Source: Desulfobacter curvatus DSM 3379
GTDB taxonomy: Bacteria; Desulfobacterota; Desulfobacteria; Desulfobacterales; Desulfobacteraceae
Length of the DNA stretch: 64,000 nucleotides
Direction: 5' to 3'
NCBI RefSeq assembly: GCF_000373985.1
Contig: NZ_KB893057.1
Span: 66,221-130,220, forward strand
This document shows, in pieces, positions 24,817 to 33,935 of this stretch. Under the pieces are notes generated by a model. It saw only the letters and a program-made list of their open reading frames with translations. It was not told the origin of the DNA and did no database searches. The stretch's first letter is position 1, and each line of letters opens with the position of its first letter. The position numbers were made by a program, and so were the translations under genes.

Positions 24817-25592
24817 AGAGGTTCAGTCGACAGATTTATGCATTCACTCGGGTGATTGTGGTGGAGAATATCAGGAATAAATCCTTTTTCATTTTTATTT
24901 CGGCTGGTTGTTTGTTGTTTGTGCTATCCAGTTTGCTTGGCAATATTGCTATAGGAGATAAAAGAAGAGTTTTTTTAAACAGCGGATTTTGGATCATAGG
25001 AATTTGGGGCCTGATTACTTGTTATTTTTTAAGTGCTAAAGCCATCCAAAACGATATTCAAAAAAAAATCATTTATATGCCGTTGTCTCGGGCGGTACCT
25101 CGTTGGATTTATATTTTAGGGAAATTCAGTGGAATATTAACCATGAATTTTTTCGTGTATATTTCTTTGTCAATCCTAATGGTTCTCGTACTCGTATTCT
25201 CAGGTGAGGCGGTTTCTATCAATATTATAATTGCTTTGATTTCAATTTTTTTTGAATGGTGTGTTTTATCTGGACTCAGCCTTTTACTTGCGTCCTTCAC
25301 TTCGCCGCTGCTTCATCTTTTTTTGCTTGTCTCAAGCTACGTTATAGGGCACTGGAGTTCATACCTTTATACCTGGGCTCAAAATAATAATGAAGCTGTT
25401 TTAAGAAGTATTTTAATCCTTCTTTATTACATCTTTCCGAATCTAGAGTCTTTGAATTTCAGGGCAGCCGCTTTGTATGAGGATAATATCGACCCATCAC
25501 TTTTTATTCACGGTTTTTTAACCATGTCCGGTTGGACCGCTGTCTTTGTCATTGGTTCGGTCATCATTTTTACCAATCGTAAAATGGTATAA
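24813..25592 (+). CDS. ABC-2 type permease, PilI-like
   Basis: A 259-aa integral membrane protein with about six membrane segments, no ATPase motif, GTG start overlapping the ATPase stop. It is the membrane partner of the ATPase. A charged loop (KAIQNDIQKKIIYMPLSR) between the second and third segments is typical for ABC-2 permeases, where it contacts the ATPase. It ends 6 bases before the next gene, so it belongs to the same transcript as the glycosyltransferase. Confidence 0.8.
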   Translation: MKRFSRQIYAFTRVIVVENIRNKSFFIFISAGCLLFVLSSLLGNIAIGDKRRVFLNSGFWIIGIWGLITCYFLSAKAIQNDIQKKIIYMPLSRAVPRWIYILGKFSGILTMNFFVYISLSILMVLVLVFSGEAVSINIIIALISIFFEWCVLSGLSLLLASFTSPLLHLFLLVSSYVIGHWSSYLYTWAQNNNEAVLRSILILLYYIFPNLESLNFRAAALYEDNIDPSLFIHGFLTMSGWTAVFVIGSVIIFTNRKMV

Positions 25593-25598
25593 GATCAA

Positions 25599-27695
25599 AT
25601 GGAAGCTTCTTCCAAAACTTTTTCATATTTGTCTGCCGTATCGCTTATCGCAATTATAGTTGTTACGGTCTACAGCAATAGCTTTGATGCAACCTGGCAC
25701 CTTGATGATTATGATAATATAGTCAAAAATCCCGGTATTCATCTAACAGATTTGTTTCCCGGTTCTATTATTCAAAGTTTTTATGCCTCGATTGACGGGG
25801 GGCTTTATATAGGGAAAACTCTTTACCGCCCGGTAGCTATGTCTAGTTTTGCTTTAAATTGGTATTGGGGGCAGAATCACGTATTCGGATACCATCTGGT
25901 CAATATAATCATTCATATTCTTTCCTCAATTTTTCTGTTTTTAGCAGTGCTGTCTCTGCTTAAAGCGAAAAGCGTAGCAGTTGAAAGTGATTCCATCAGA
26001 TACCAAACGGCTCTTTTATGTGCGGTGATATGGGCCATTCATCCCATTCATACTTCTGCCGTGACGTATATTGTTCAGCGAATGGCTTCAATGGCCGGCA
26101 TGTTTTATATCATGGGCCTTTTTTTTTATGTTAAAATTCGTTTGGCACAGTCGTCCTGGCTGGTTACAGTTTTATTTTGTGCTGGTTATATAATAGCATT
26201 TGTATTTGGGCTGTTAACAAAACAAAATACTATTTTGTTACCAGCTTCCACTTTATTGGTGGAATGGGTATTTTTTCAGAAAATACCTGTCCGGTCGCTG
26301 TTCAAAATTAAATTTTTCGTTTTAATGGCAGGTTTTGTATTATTTTTTGGGGTTTCTGCGATTATATGGACCAGAGGAGATATCGCATCACTTTTTGCTG
26401 GTTATGAAACAAGACCTTACACTCCGATAGAGAGGTTAATGACACAGTCCCGTATTGTTTGTATGTATTTATATCAATTGATATATCCAATAGCATCACA
26501 GTTTTCCGTTGAACATGATGTTGTCATATCTAAAAGTTTGTTTTCACCTTGGACGACATTACTCTCAATTGGCATCATTGGTTCTCTTATTTTTTGGAGT
26601 TTGCGGTCATTAAAAAAATATCCTTTATTTGCTTTTGCCATACTTTTTTTCTTTATTAATCACTCGGTAGAATCAACAGTGCTGAATCTTGAACTTTTTT
26701 TTGAACATCGTAATTACATCCCGTCCATGTTTTTTTTTCTGCCCGTTTCATTATGGATGACAACTCTGTTGAATGAATATAGCAAAAATAAGGAAAAGCG
26801 ATTTATTGGGGGGGTAGTCTTTGGTCTAGTGACAATAGTAATTATTGCATTTGGTTTTGGAACCTATATACGGAATATAGATTGGAAAACGGAAAGAAGT
26901 TTGTGGGAAGCTGCTCGAAATAAGGCTCCTGGAAGAGCGAGGCCGTATCAAAGTATTGGAACCCTTTACTATTTAAAAATAGGCGAATGGAAGAAGGCTG
27001 AAGAGTTCCATAAAAAGGCACTTCCGCTTAGAGACAGCAAGCCTGCCACTTCTAAAATGATCTGTTACGATAATTTGCGGTCGATTTACATCAGTATGGG
27101 AAAGATAGATGCCGCCGTAGAATGTGGCGCAAAAGCAGTTCGCGCTAAGCCCGAAATTAATGTAGTGTATAATTATATTGAAACGCTTGTCCTTGCAGAT
27201 CAACTTGAAGTCGCAGAGAATAGTATCAAAAATTATTTTGGAAAGCATTTTAAAAGAGTACAGGATATTAATCTTCAAACGATAATTTACCTTAAACGCC
27301 AGAAATTCGAACTGGCTATAGAAAGTGGTCTTACTGCCATAGAAAAAGCGCCTTTTGATGTCGATGCAACTACATATTTCGGGTATGCCAATTTGGTTAA
27401 TAGAAAATATGAAAAAGCACGGTATTATTTGAAAAAGTCATTGGAGAATAACACGCCAAACGCATTTTTTGTCAGATTGTGCTTGATTCAAAATAGCCTT
27501 AATGAGAAAAGCGAAGAGATGAGTAGATTTGATGTAACTCAATTAATTGATGATTTTTCCTTAGAAAGGATTCTCAAAGGTCTCAAAGATCTCAAGTCAG
27601 TATCGTATCCGCTTGTTCCGTTAGAGGTAAATAAGATAAGAGACTCAATTCTCATTCAGGTCAGCAATAAAATTGTTGAAGCAAATACCTTTTAA
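25599..27695 (+). CDS. Large GT-C membrane glycosyltransferase with C-terminal TPR repeats
   Basis: 698 aa. The N-terminal part (about 1-430) has some ten membrane segments and the GT-C signature of an acidic pair in the first outer loop (HLDDYDNI), resembling the TMTC/PMT-like O-mannosyltransferase type. The soluble C-terminal part (about 440-690) holds helical TPR-type repeats (KKAEEFHKKALPLR, DAAVECGAKAVRAKP). This layout fits a polyprenyl-phosphate-sugar dependent protein glycosyltransferase acting in the periplasm. Because it follows pilA and the ABC pair, PilA is a plausible acceptor; this is inference. Confidence 0.7.
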   Translation: MEASSKTFSYLSAVSLIAIIVVTVYSNSFDATWHLDDYDNIVKNPGIHLTDLFPGSIIQSFYASIDGGLYIGKTLYRPVAMSSFALNWYWGQNHVFGYHLVNIIIHILSSIFLFLAVLSLLKAKSVAVESDSIRYQTALLCAVIWAIHPIHTSAVTYIVQRMASMAGMFYIMGLFFYVKIRLAQSSWLVTVLFCAGYIIAFVFGLLTKQNTILLPASTLLVEWVFFQKIPVRSLFKIKFFVLMAGFVLFFGVSAIIWTRGDIASLFAGYETRPYTPIERLMTQSRIVCMYLYQLIYPIASQFSVEHDVVISKSLFSPWTTLLSIGIIGSLIFWSLRSLKKYPLFAFAILFFFINHSVESTVLNLELFFEHRNYIPSMFFFLPVSLWMTTLLNEYSKNKEKRFIGGVVFGLVTIVIIAFGFGTYIRNIDWKTERSLWEAARNKAPGRARPYQSIGTLYYLKIGEWKKAEEFHKKALPLRDSKPATSKMICYDNLRSIYISMGKIDAAVECGAKAVRAKPEINVVYNYIETLVLADQLEVAENSIKNYFGKHFKRVQDINLQTIIYLKRQKFELAIESGLTAIEKAPFDVDATTYFGYANLVNRKYEKARYYLKKSLENNTPNAFFVRLCLIQNSLNEKSEEMSRFDVTQLIDDFSLERILKGLKDLKSVSYPLVPLEVNKIRDSILIQVSNKIVEANTF

Positions 27696-27704
27696 ATCAA
27701 AATC

Positions 27705-29393
27705 ATGATCCAGACTCCAGATAAAAATAGAATGAAAGTTCATCTTTTCATATGGATATATCTGGCGATATTTATTTTTTTATTATCATTGTTATGGATG
27801 TTGTGCCTTGTTCCACCTGTTAGCCGAGATGCGCTCGTTCATCACCTTGCAGTTCCTAAGATCTATCTGAATCATGGCCGTATTATTGAACTTCCCTGTA
27901 TGCGATTTTCGTATTATCCTATGAATTTGGATCTTCTTTATTGGGGAGCCTTATATCTTGGAAGTGATATTCTTCCCAAATTTATTCACTGTTCTTTTGG
28001 GATCGCGACTGTCGGCTGTGTTTTTTATTATCTTAAGACAAGATTGAATATCCATTTTGCAGTGTATGGGGCATTGTTGCTAATGATTGTTCCCATTTTT
28101 ATCCGCTTGTCAATAACAGCCTATGTAGACCTCGGCCTTATGTTTTTTTCTTTTGCCGCTTTATTGGGTGTTATTAAATGGGACGAAACTAATCAGATGC
28201 GATATTTGGTCTTAGGTGCTCTTTGTTGCGGTCTCGCAATGGGGACCAAATATAATGGATTGATTACCTTTGTATTTCTTGCTCTTGGTGTCCTATTCCT
28301 GGCTTCCCGAAAAGTGCCACAAATTAAGGCTCTAATGCTTTTTACCAGTTTTGTTTTAATTTCTCTGACAGTGTTTTCTCCCTGGATGATTAGAAATATG
28401 GTCTGGACAGGAAATCCAGTTTACCCTTTATATAATGGTCTTTTTGACTCAGAGCATCAAAAGCAGTGTGAGGTTGCAAGCTATGCATTGAGTGATCATA
28501 GGCTGAAGATTAATAAATTTTTATACAGAAAAAATGTCTATCAAGAGGACACCTTGGATCTTTTGATGCTGCCTTTAAGATATTTTTTTCAGGGTAAAGA
28601 TCATGATCCACGCTATTTTGATGGAAAATTGTCCATCGCCCTTTTGATTTTTCCTTTTTTTTCATTATTAAAAACTAATCATAAACAGGCAGTTAGAAGT
28701 GAAAAATGGTTTATAGTTTATTTCACTGTGTTATTTTTTTTGTCGGCTTTTTTTGGGGGGCCGCTTAGAGTAAGATATGTTGTTCCTATTTTGCCTTGCT
28801 TAGTTATTTTGAGCGTTTATGGTTTGGACAATATGCTTCGTTTTATCCGGAATAATAGAATAAGAATCTCAAGCTGGTCTTTTGCCTGTATAATCCTATT
28901 TGGAATGAGCCATTCTTTGATTTCGTCGTTCAAGTATATTGTTCAAACTATAGAGAATATTTCGCCGGTTCAATATATCCGGGGAGATATCAGTCGGGAA
29001 GATTATATCACACATTTTCGACCGGAATATTCGACTTTTGAGTATATAAATAATAACCTGCCGGAAGATACAAAAATATTATTTTTTTTTCTCGGTGGAA
29101 GAGGCTACTATTGTGACCGGCAATATATTCCTGATCAAGATCTTAATCTGTTCAAAATCTATGAGCTGATTCGAGTAGAGGAAAAATTGGATGATGTCGC
29201 TGAATGGTTTAGAAAAAAAGGTATCACTCATTTTGTTTTTAATTATAAAATTGTTCAAGAACGAATTGAAAATGATTTGAGCCAATCAGAAAAATTACGA
29301 TTATATACCTTTCTTGATATGTATACCTCTAAGGAATTTGGCAAAAATGGGTTTGGTGTCCATTCTATTTGTTTTAATTTTTATCGGAAGTAA
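27705..29393 (+). CDS. GT-C family membrane glycosyltransferase (ArnT/GT39-like)
   Basis: 562 aa with about ten to twelve membrane segments in residues 10-425 and a soluble C-terminal domain of about 130 residues. The first outer loop has the acidic motif VSRDALVHHLAVPK expected for GT-C enzymes using lipid-phosphate sugars. Sequence is very AT-rich. It starts 9 bases after the TPR glycosyltransferase and is followed 3 bases later by an acetyltransferase gene. Acceptor (pilin, lipid A or glycan) cannot be told from the sequence. Confidence 0.7.
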   Translation: MIQTPDKNRMKVHLFIWIYLAIFIFLLSLLWMLCLVPPVSRDALVHHLAVPKIYLNHGRIIELPCMRFSYYPMNLDLLYWGALYLGSDILPKFIHCSFGIATVGCVFYYLKTRLNIHFAVYGALLLMIVPIFIRLSITAYVDLGLMFFSFAALLGVIKWDETNQMRYLVLGALCCGLAMGTKYNGLITFVFLALGVLFLASRKVPQIKALMLFTSFVLISLTVFSPWMIRNMVWTGNPVYPLYNGLFDSEHQKQCEVASYALSDHRLKINKFLYRKNVYQEDTLDLLMLPLRYFFQGKDHDPRYFDGKLSIALLIFPFFSLLKTNHKQAVRSEKWFIVYFTVLFFLSAFFGGPLRVRYVVPILPCLVILSVYGLDNMLRFIRNNRIRISSWSFACIILFGMSHSLISSFKYIVQTIENISPVQYIRGDISREDYITHFRPEYSTFEYINNNLPEDTKILFFFLGGRGYYCDRQYIPDQDLNLFKIYELIRVEEKLDDVAEWFRKKGITHFVFNYKIVQERIENDLSQSEKLRLYTFLDMYTSKEFGKNGFGVHSICFNFYRK

Positions 29394-29396
29394 AAG

Positions 29397-29945
29397 ATGA
29401 ACCTTCATTCTATGGGAATTGACAGTTTCAAAGATGTGCTTGTATTGTTCAAGGGGTTTTGGGAATACCGGCAAAAATATGTGCAAGATAAATGGAGAAG
29501 ATCTTTGCCTTTTGGCGACTATGTTGTTGACCGATGGGAAAAGGCTAAGCTTCTTGGGTTTGGCGAAGGAACCAGCGTTTATGACAGCTCGGTTGTCATC
29601 GGGGATGTTTCAATCGGAGAAAACACCTGGGTCGGCCCTTTTACCGTTTTAGATGGCTCCGGTGGCCTTAAAATAGGAAGCTATTGTTCTATTTCAGCAG
29701 GTGTCCAGATTTATACCCATGACAGTATCCGCTGGGCAGTTAGTGGTGGAACGGATAAAATTGAGCGGGCACCCACGAACATAGGATCCCGTTGTTACAT
29801 CGGGCCCAATACAATAATTACCAAAGGCGTAACCATCGGTAGGGGATGTATTATCGGGGCAAACAGTTTTGTGAAAGATGATTTGGCCGATAATAGCAAA
29901 GCGTTCGGTTCTCCTTGCAAAATTGTAAATAAAGTTAAGATGTAA
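29397..29945 (+). CDS. Hexapeptide-repeat acyltransferase (LbH fold)
   Basis: 182 aa. After a helical N-terminus of about 55 residues come left-handed beta-helix hexapeptide repeats (VVIGDVSIGENTWVGPF, TNIGSRCYIGPNTIITKG, VTIGRGCIIGAN). A His in IYTHDS is the likely catalytic base. It probably acetylates a sugar nucleotide or glycan, as many surface-polysaccharide clusters contain such enzymes. Substrate not recognisable. Confidence 0.8.
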   Translation: MNLHSMGIDSFKDVLVLFKGFWEYRQKYVQDKWRRSLPFGDYVVDRWEKAKLLGFGEGTSVYDSSVVIGDVSIGENTWVGPFTVLDGSGGLKIGSYCSISAGVQIYTHDSIRWAVSGGTDKIERAPTNIGSRCYIGPNTIITKGVTIGRGCIIGANSFVKDDLADNSKAFGSPCKIVNKVKM

Positions 29946-29967
29946 GCATTGATTTGTTTGGTGTTAT

Positions 29968-30744
29968 ATGACTATTGATTTCACACTTCAAAAATATGTC
30001 CGGTTTTGTCGCATAATCAAAGAGTCAAGCCTTCCGATATTGACATTTTCAGAATTCATTGAGAAAGGCCAGCCCCAATTTCCTTTAATTGTTTTGAGGC
30101 ATGATATAGACAGATCATTTCAAAAAGCGGTTCAAATAGCAGAGGTGGAAGCCTCTTACGGCCTGCGGTCCACCTATTACATTAGAATGACAAAGCAGGT
30201 TTACAGGCCTTCAATGATCAGAAAACTGGTGCGACGGGGACATGAAGTAGGATATCATTACGAGACTTTGACCCGGGCTAAGGGCGATTGTTTTTTATCC
30301 ATCTCTCTTTTTGAAGAAGAGTTAGAAATGCTTCGTAGAATTGTCAATATCAAAACAATAAGCATGCATGGAAGTCCTCTGTCCAAATGGAATAACATGG
30401 ACATCTGGAAATTTTATGACTACAAAAAGTATGATGTTGATGAGATTTTATTAAGCATTGCTTACTTTAATATCCACTATTTTACCGATACCGGGCGAAG
30501 TTGGGAACGCAGTTACAATATCAGGGATAGGGTGGGGTCAATATCGCCCCAGAATTCTATTTGTTCAACTGAGGATCTTATTGAGTATTTGCAATTCAAG
30601 ATAGAAGGGCCTGTTTTTATCAATGTTCACCCCAATAGATGGACTTCAGGTTTTTTTAATCTATGTATCAGTATTTTTTCCGATTGGGGAATTAACCAAA
30701 TTAAGCGAATGATATCAAAAATCAATGGAACTTGGAACAGCTAA
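29968..30744 (+). CDS. Polysaccharide deacetylase-like protein
   Basis: 258 aa of the NodB-like carbohydrate esterase fold. The metal-binding region appears as VLRHDIDRS in place of the classical TFDDG, with GHEVGYHYE as the second motif and SMHGSPLS later. This variant is common in glycan clusters and its activity is often unproven. It overlaps the FemAB-like gene by 20 bases. Confidence 0.7.
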   Translation: MTIDFTLQKYVRFCRIIKESSLPILTFSEFIEKGQPQFPLIVLRHDIDRSFQKAVQIAEVEASYGLRSTYYIRMTKQVYRPSMIRKLVRRGHEVGYHYETLTRAKGDCFLSISLFEEELEMLRRIVNIKTISMHGSPLSKWNNMDIWKFYDYKKYDVDEILLSIAYFNIHYFTDTGRSWERSYNIRDRVGSISPQNSICSTEDLIEYLQFKIEGPVFINVHPNRWTSGFFNLCISIFSDWGINQIKRMISKINGTWNS

Positions 30745-31726
30745 AAATCAGTTTTTAATACTGCCCCAAAATTTATATAAGGAATGGGATAGATTCGTTG
30801 ATATCAGTCCCCAGGGAAGTGTATTTGCTAAAACCCATTACCTTGACGCCATAGGTTTTCCCTATCAAATTGGTGTGCTGGTAAAAAAAGGGAATATTGC
30901 AGGAGGAATCATTCTTGTCAAAAGTGAAATAAAAACATATTCTAACCCTTTATTCGCAAAATATCTTGGTATTCTACTAAGACCCGTTGAAGGGAAATAT
31001 GCAAATAAAATTACTATTGAAAAGAAAATTATAGAGCAAATTGTTTCGAACATTAAGTGGTGTAAAACCTTTGATTACACATTTCATTACGATTTTCAGA
31101 ACTGGATGCCTTTTTATTGGGCTGGGTACAGGCAGGAATCAAAATATACGTATCTAATAAGCAATTTGAAAAACATGGATTCTCTCTATGACAAGATGCA
31201 GTCAAACGCTCGTAAAAATATGAGGAAAGCAGTAAAGAACAATATAAGCATAATTTATGATATCTGCCCGGAAAATTTTTATCGGATCAACGAAATGACA
31301 TTTCTGAGACAGGGCGGGCCAATTCCATATTCTCTGAGTTTTTTCAAACGATTCTATGCAGCATTAAAAAAAAAGGATTCAATTAAGCTGTTAGGTGCTT
31401 TTGATAGGCAACAAAGGTGCCATTCTGTCTGCGGGCTTGTATATGATAACAAAGCCTGTCACCTTTTATTAAACGGGAGTAATCCTGATTTGCCGAATAT
31501 GGAAGCTAATACGCTATTGGTTGGCAAGGCAATTGAATATGCCTCACAGGTTTCTGAGGTATTTGATTTTGAAGGGTCAATGATAAAATCAATTGAAAGA
31601 TTTTATCGCGGCTTTGGAGGTGTTATGACTCCCTATCACAATATTTGGAAAGATAATTTTTTCAATTTCTGCAAGAAAAACGCACTTAAAAAATATAAGA
31701 AAATAAGATATGGAAAGACGTTTTAA
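30725..31726 (+). CDS. FemAB-like GNAT acyltransferase
   Basis: 333 aa with the twin-GNAT pattern of FemAB/Acetyltransf_6 proteins: MQSNARKNMRKAVKN in the central helix region, then SVCGLVYDNKACHLLLNGS and FDFEGSMIKSIERFYRGFGG near the C-terminus. Such proteins transfer aminoacyl or acyl groups in peptidoglycan or exopolysaccharide systems. It is flanked by and overlaps the deacetylase-like gene and the sulfotransferase gene. Substrate unknown. Confidence 0.75.
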   Translation: MELGTAKNQFLILPQNLYKEWDRFVDISPQGSVFAKTHYLDAIGFPYQIGVLVKKGNIAGGIILVKSEIKTYSNPLFAKYLGILLRPVEGKYANKITIEKKIIEQIVSNIKWCKTFDYTFHYDFQNWMPFYWAGYRQESKYTYLISNLKNMDSLYDKMQSNARKNMRKAVKNNISIIYDICPENFYRINEMTFLRQGGPIPYSLSFFKRFYAALKKKDSIKLLGAFDRQQRCHSVCGLVYDNKACHLLLNGSNPDLPNMEANTLLVGKAIEYASQVSEVFDFEGSMIKSIERFYRGFGGVMTPYHNIWKDNFFNFCKKNALKKYKKIRYGKTF

Positions 31727-32675
31727 TGCTTACCGGATATTTATGTTAAAGTTGCAACAATGTGTTGGTAATTTATCAATATTGCGATCTTTTGAAACTG
31801 GTTTATTAAATCAGGTTGATGAAAGAGGTACTCTTCCGCCAATCTTTATTGTTGGCTCCCCAAGAACGGGATCAACACTATTGTTTCAACTTATGATCGC
31901 AAAATATCATTTTAGTTATATTAATAATATTCAATCTTTTTTTTATGGAACTCCTGCATTGGCAGCAAGACTTACCCATAAAATGACAAAAAAACACCCT
32001 GAATCTTTTTGTTTAAAAAGCAGATATGGGTATATCAGGGGCATTTTCTCCCCGGCCGAAGCCGGGTTGATGTTTCGAAACTGGTTTACTGATGATATGA
32101 ATCATGGGTTATTGAATACTGATGAACGGCATAAAAAAAAGGTAAGAAAAACACTCAACTATTTCACATCATTTTTTTCCTCCCCTTTTCTTGGGAAAAA
32201 TTTATATAATAGTCTGAGGCTTAAAAGAATATCCACTATATTTCCAGAAGCCTTTTATATATGGGTGAAGCGTGAGCCTTTGTACACATGTCAGTCGCTG
32301 CTAAAAATGCGGGAGCAGCTTTATGGGTCAAGGCAAAAATGGGCAAGTGTCAAACCTTTTAATTATGACAGCCTGAAAGCGTATGATCCGTTTGAACAAG
32401 TTGCAGAGCAGGTAAAATCTATTGATGAATACATAGAAGAGAATATAGACAATGAACAATATATTATAATTAATTATGAAGATCTTTGTACTTCCCCAGA
32501 TATGGAATTGGGCAGGATTTCAGAGAAATATTGTAAACTATACGGAATACATTTACGAACCAGAACACTGCTGAATATTGAGTTGAATTTGAGAAACAAG
32601 CAGGAGCTTGACGATATCGAGTGGCAGCAGCTTCGCAGTGCAGTTAATAGATCATATGAAGATCGCCGTTTATAA
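31710..32675 (+). CDS. Sulfotransferase-family protein
   Basis: 321 aa. The PAPS 5'-phosphosulfate loop is visible as IFIVGSPRTGSTLLFQLM (around residue 50), and a later FYIWVKREPLYTCQSLLK fits the 3'-phosphate region. It may sulfate a sugar of the glycan made by this cluster. The start overlaps the FemAB-like gene by 17 bases. PAPS-synthesis genes are not in the window. Confidence 0.78.
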   Translation: MERRFNAYRIFMLKLQQCVGNLSILRSFETGLLNQVDERGTLPPIFIVGSPRTGSTLLFQLMIAKYHFSYINNIQSFFYGTPALAARLTHKMTKKHPESFCLKSRYGYIRGIFSPAEAGLMFRNWFTDDMNHGLLNTDERHKKKVRKTLNYFTSFFSSPFLGKNLYNSLRLKRISTIFPEAFYIWVKREPLYTCQSLLKMREQLYGSRQKWASVKPFNYDSLKAYDPFEQVAEQVKSIDEYIEENIDNEQYIIINYEDLCTSPDMELGRISEKYCKLYGIHLRTRTLLNIELNLRNKQELDDIEWQQLRSAVNRSYEDRRL

Positions 32676-32693
32676 AATTAAAGGTAACACTAA

Positions 32694-33893
32694 ATGCATA
32701 TTTTAGTCCTTGCTCCTGGTTTTCCCACCTTATCAAAATTAAAAAAAGAAAAAGGCAATTTTTATGGCGGCTCCTTTGTCCTTCCCGAAGTTTTAGCCTA
32801 TCATTCTGCAGGGGCTATAGTAACGGTCCTTACACCACATGTCCCAGGTCTGCCAAGGAAAGAAACAATAAAAAAGGGGATTAATGTCATCCGGTTTAGG
32901 TATTTTTTTCCTTATCGATGGCAAAAAGTCAGATTGCCGAAACATCCCCTTTATTCTTCTAAATTATTATGGCTGCGTATGTTTCAGCTTCCTCTTTTCA
33001 TCCTATTTTTTTTCATATCCATTTATCGTTTTAGACATACCATTGACATTATCCATGCGAATTGGACGCCTACTGCATTATTGGCAATTCCTTATAAAGC
33101 TATATTTAATATTCCAGTTGTTTTAACATACCGTGGATCAGATTTAAGATTATTGCCCTTTATAATCAATAAATTTATTATTCGAAAGGTAACCGCTGTT
33201 CTGGATATATGGGGCAACATGGAATTTGCCAGAAAATATCAACCTTATTTAAGAAACAAAGCAGTCAAACTTCCCCTTATCACGAGAACAATTGAAACCT
33301 CTTCTATGGAGAATAAAAAAAGGACAGGTAACAAAGCACAATTTGTTTTTATTGGGCGTTTAAGTATCTTGCCGGATATCCATAAGGGGCTTGACATCAT
33401 TGTTCCCGCGGCTAATGAGTTGAGAAAGAAATATGAAGAGTTTAGAGTGGTTATTCTCGGAGACGGGCCATCAAAAGCCTTTATTCAACAGCAGATCAAT
33501 TCTTATAATTTAAGTTCCCACGTAGAGCTATGCGGCTACAGGCATGATATTTTTAAGTTCTTATCCCATAGCAGCGCAGTGATAGGCGGTGTTGGGCTGA
33601 ATGCTGTCGTCACTGAAAGTGCTTACAGCAAGGCGCTTTTACTTCTGCCTGATGATGAAAGATGGAATAATGATATCTGGGTGCATAAATATAACGCTTT
33701 ATTGTACCACCCTGAAACAGCTAGTGCTTTGGCTGAAATAATGACTTATGTTATTGAGCAGCCAGATAAATGTGAACAAATCGCATTAAACGGTTTTAAG
33801 ACAATTAGAAAGTATGTTTTGGATATAAAGGATGGCGGAAAAGTATATATAGATGCATTTCATACAATTATCGGGAATACTGGAAAACTTTAG
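32694..33893 (+). CDS. Glycosyltransferase family 4
   Basis: 399 aa, two-domain GT-B fold. N-terminal domain opens with MHILVLAPGFPT and has KGNFYGGSF for acceptor contact; the C-terminal domain shows FVFIGRLS...KGLDI and VVILGDGPSK for nucleotide-sugar binding. The usual E-x7-E motif is modified (LNAVVTESAYSKALLL). Cytoplasmic and membrane-associated; builds the glycan from a nucleotide sugar. Donor not recognisable. Confidence 0.82.
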   Translation: MHILVLAPGFPTLSKLKKEKGNFYGGSFVLPEVLAYHSAGAIVTVLTPHVPGLPRKETIKKGINVIRFRYFFPYRWQKVRLPKHPLYSSKLLWLRMFQLPLFILFFFISIYRFRHTIDIIHANWTPTALLAIPYKAIFNIPVVLTYRGSDLRLLPFIINKFIIRKVTAVLDIWGNMEFARKYQPYLRNKAVKLPLITRTIETSSMENKKRTGNKAQFVFIGRLSILPDIHKGLDIIVPAANELRKKYEEFRVVILGDGPSKAFIQQQINSYNLSSHVELCGYRHDIFKFLSHSSAVIGGVGLNAVVTESAYSKALLLLPDDERWNNDIWVHKYNALLYHPETASALAEIMTYVIEQPDKCEQIALNGFKTIRKYVLDIKDGGKVYIDAFHTIIGNTGKL

Positions 33894-33935
33894 CGGGTCT
33901 GCTGTTTTTTTTAATATTGTTTAAGTAATGATTGA

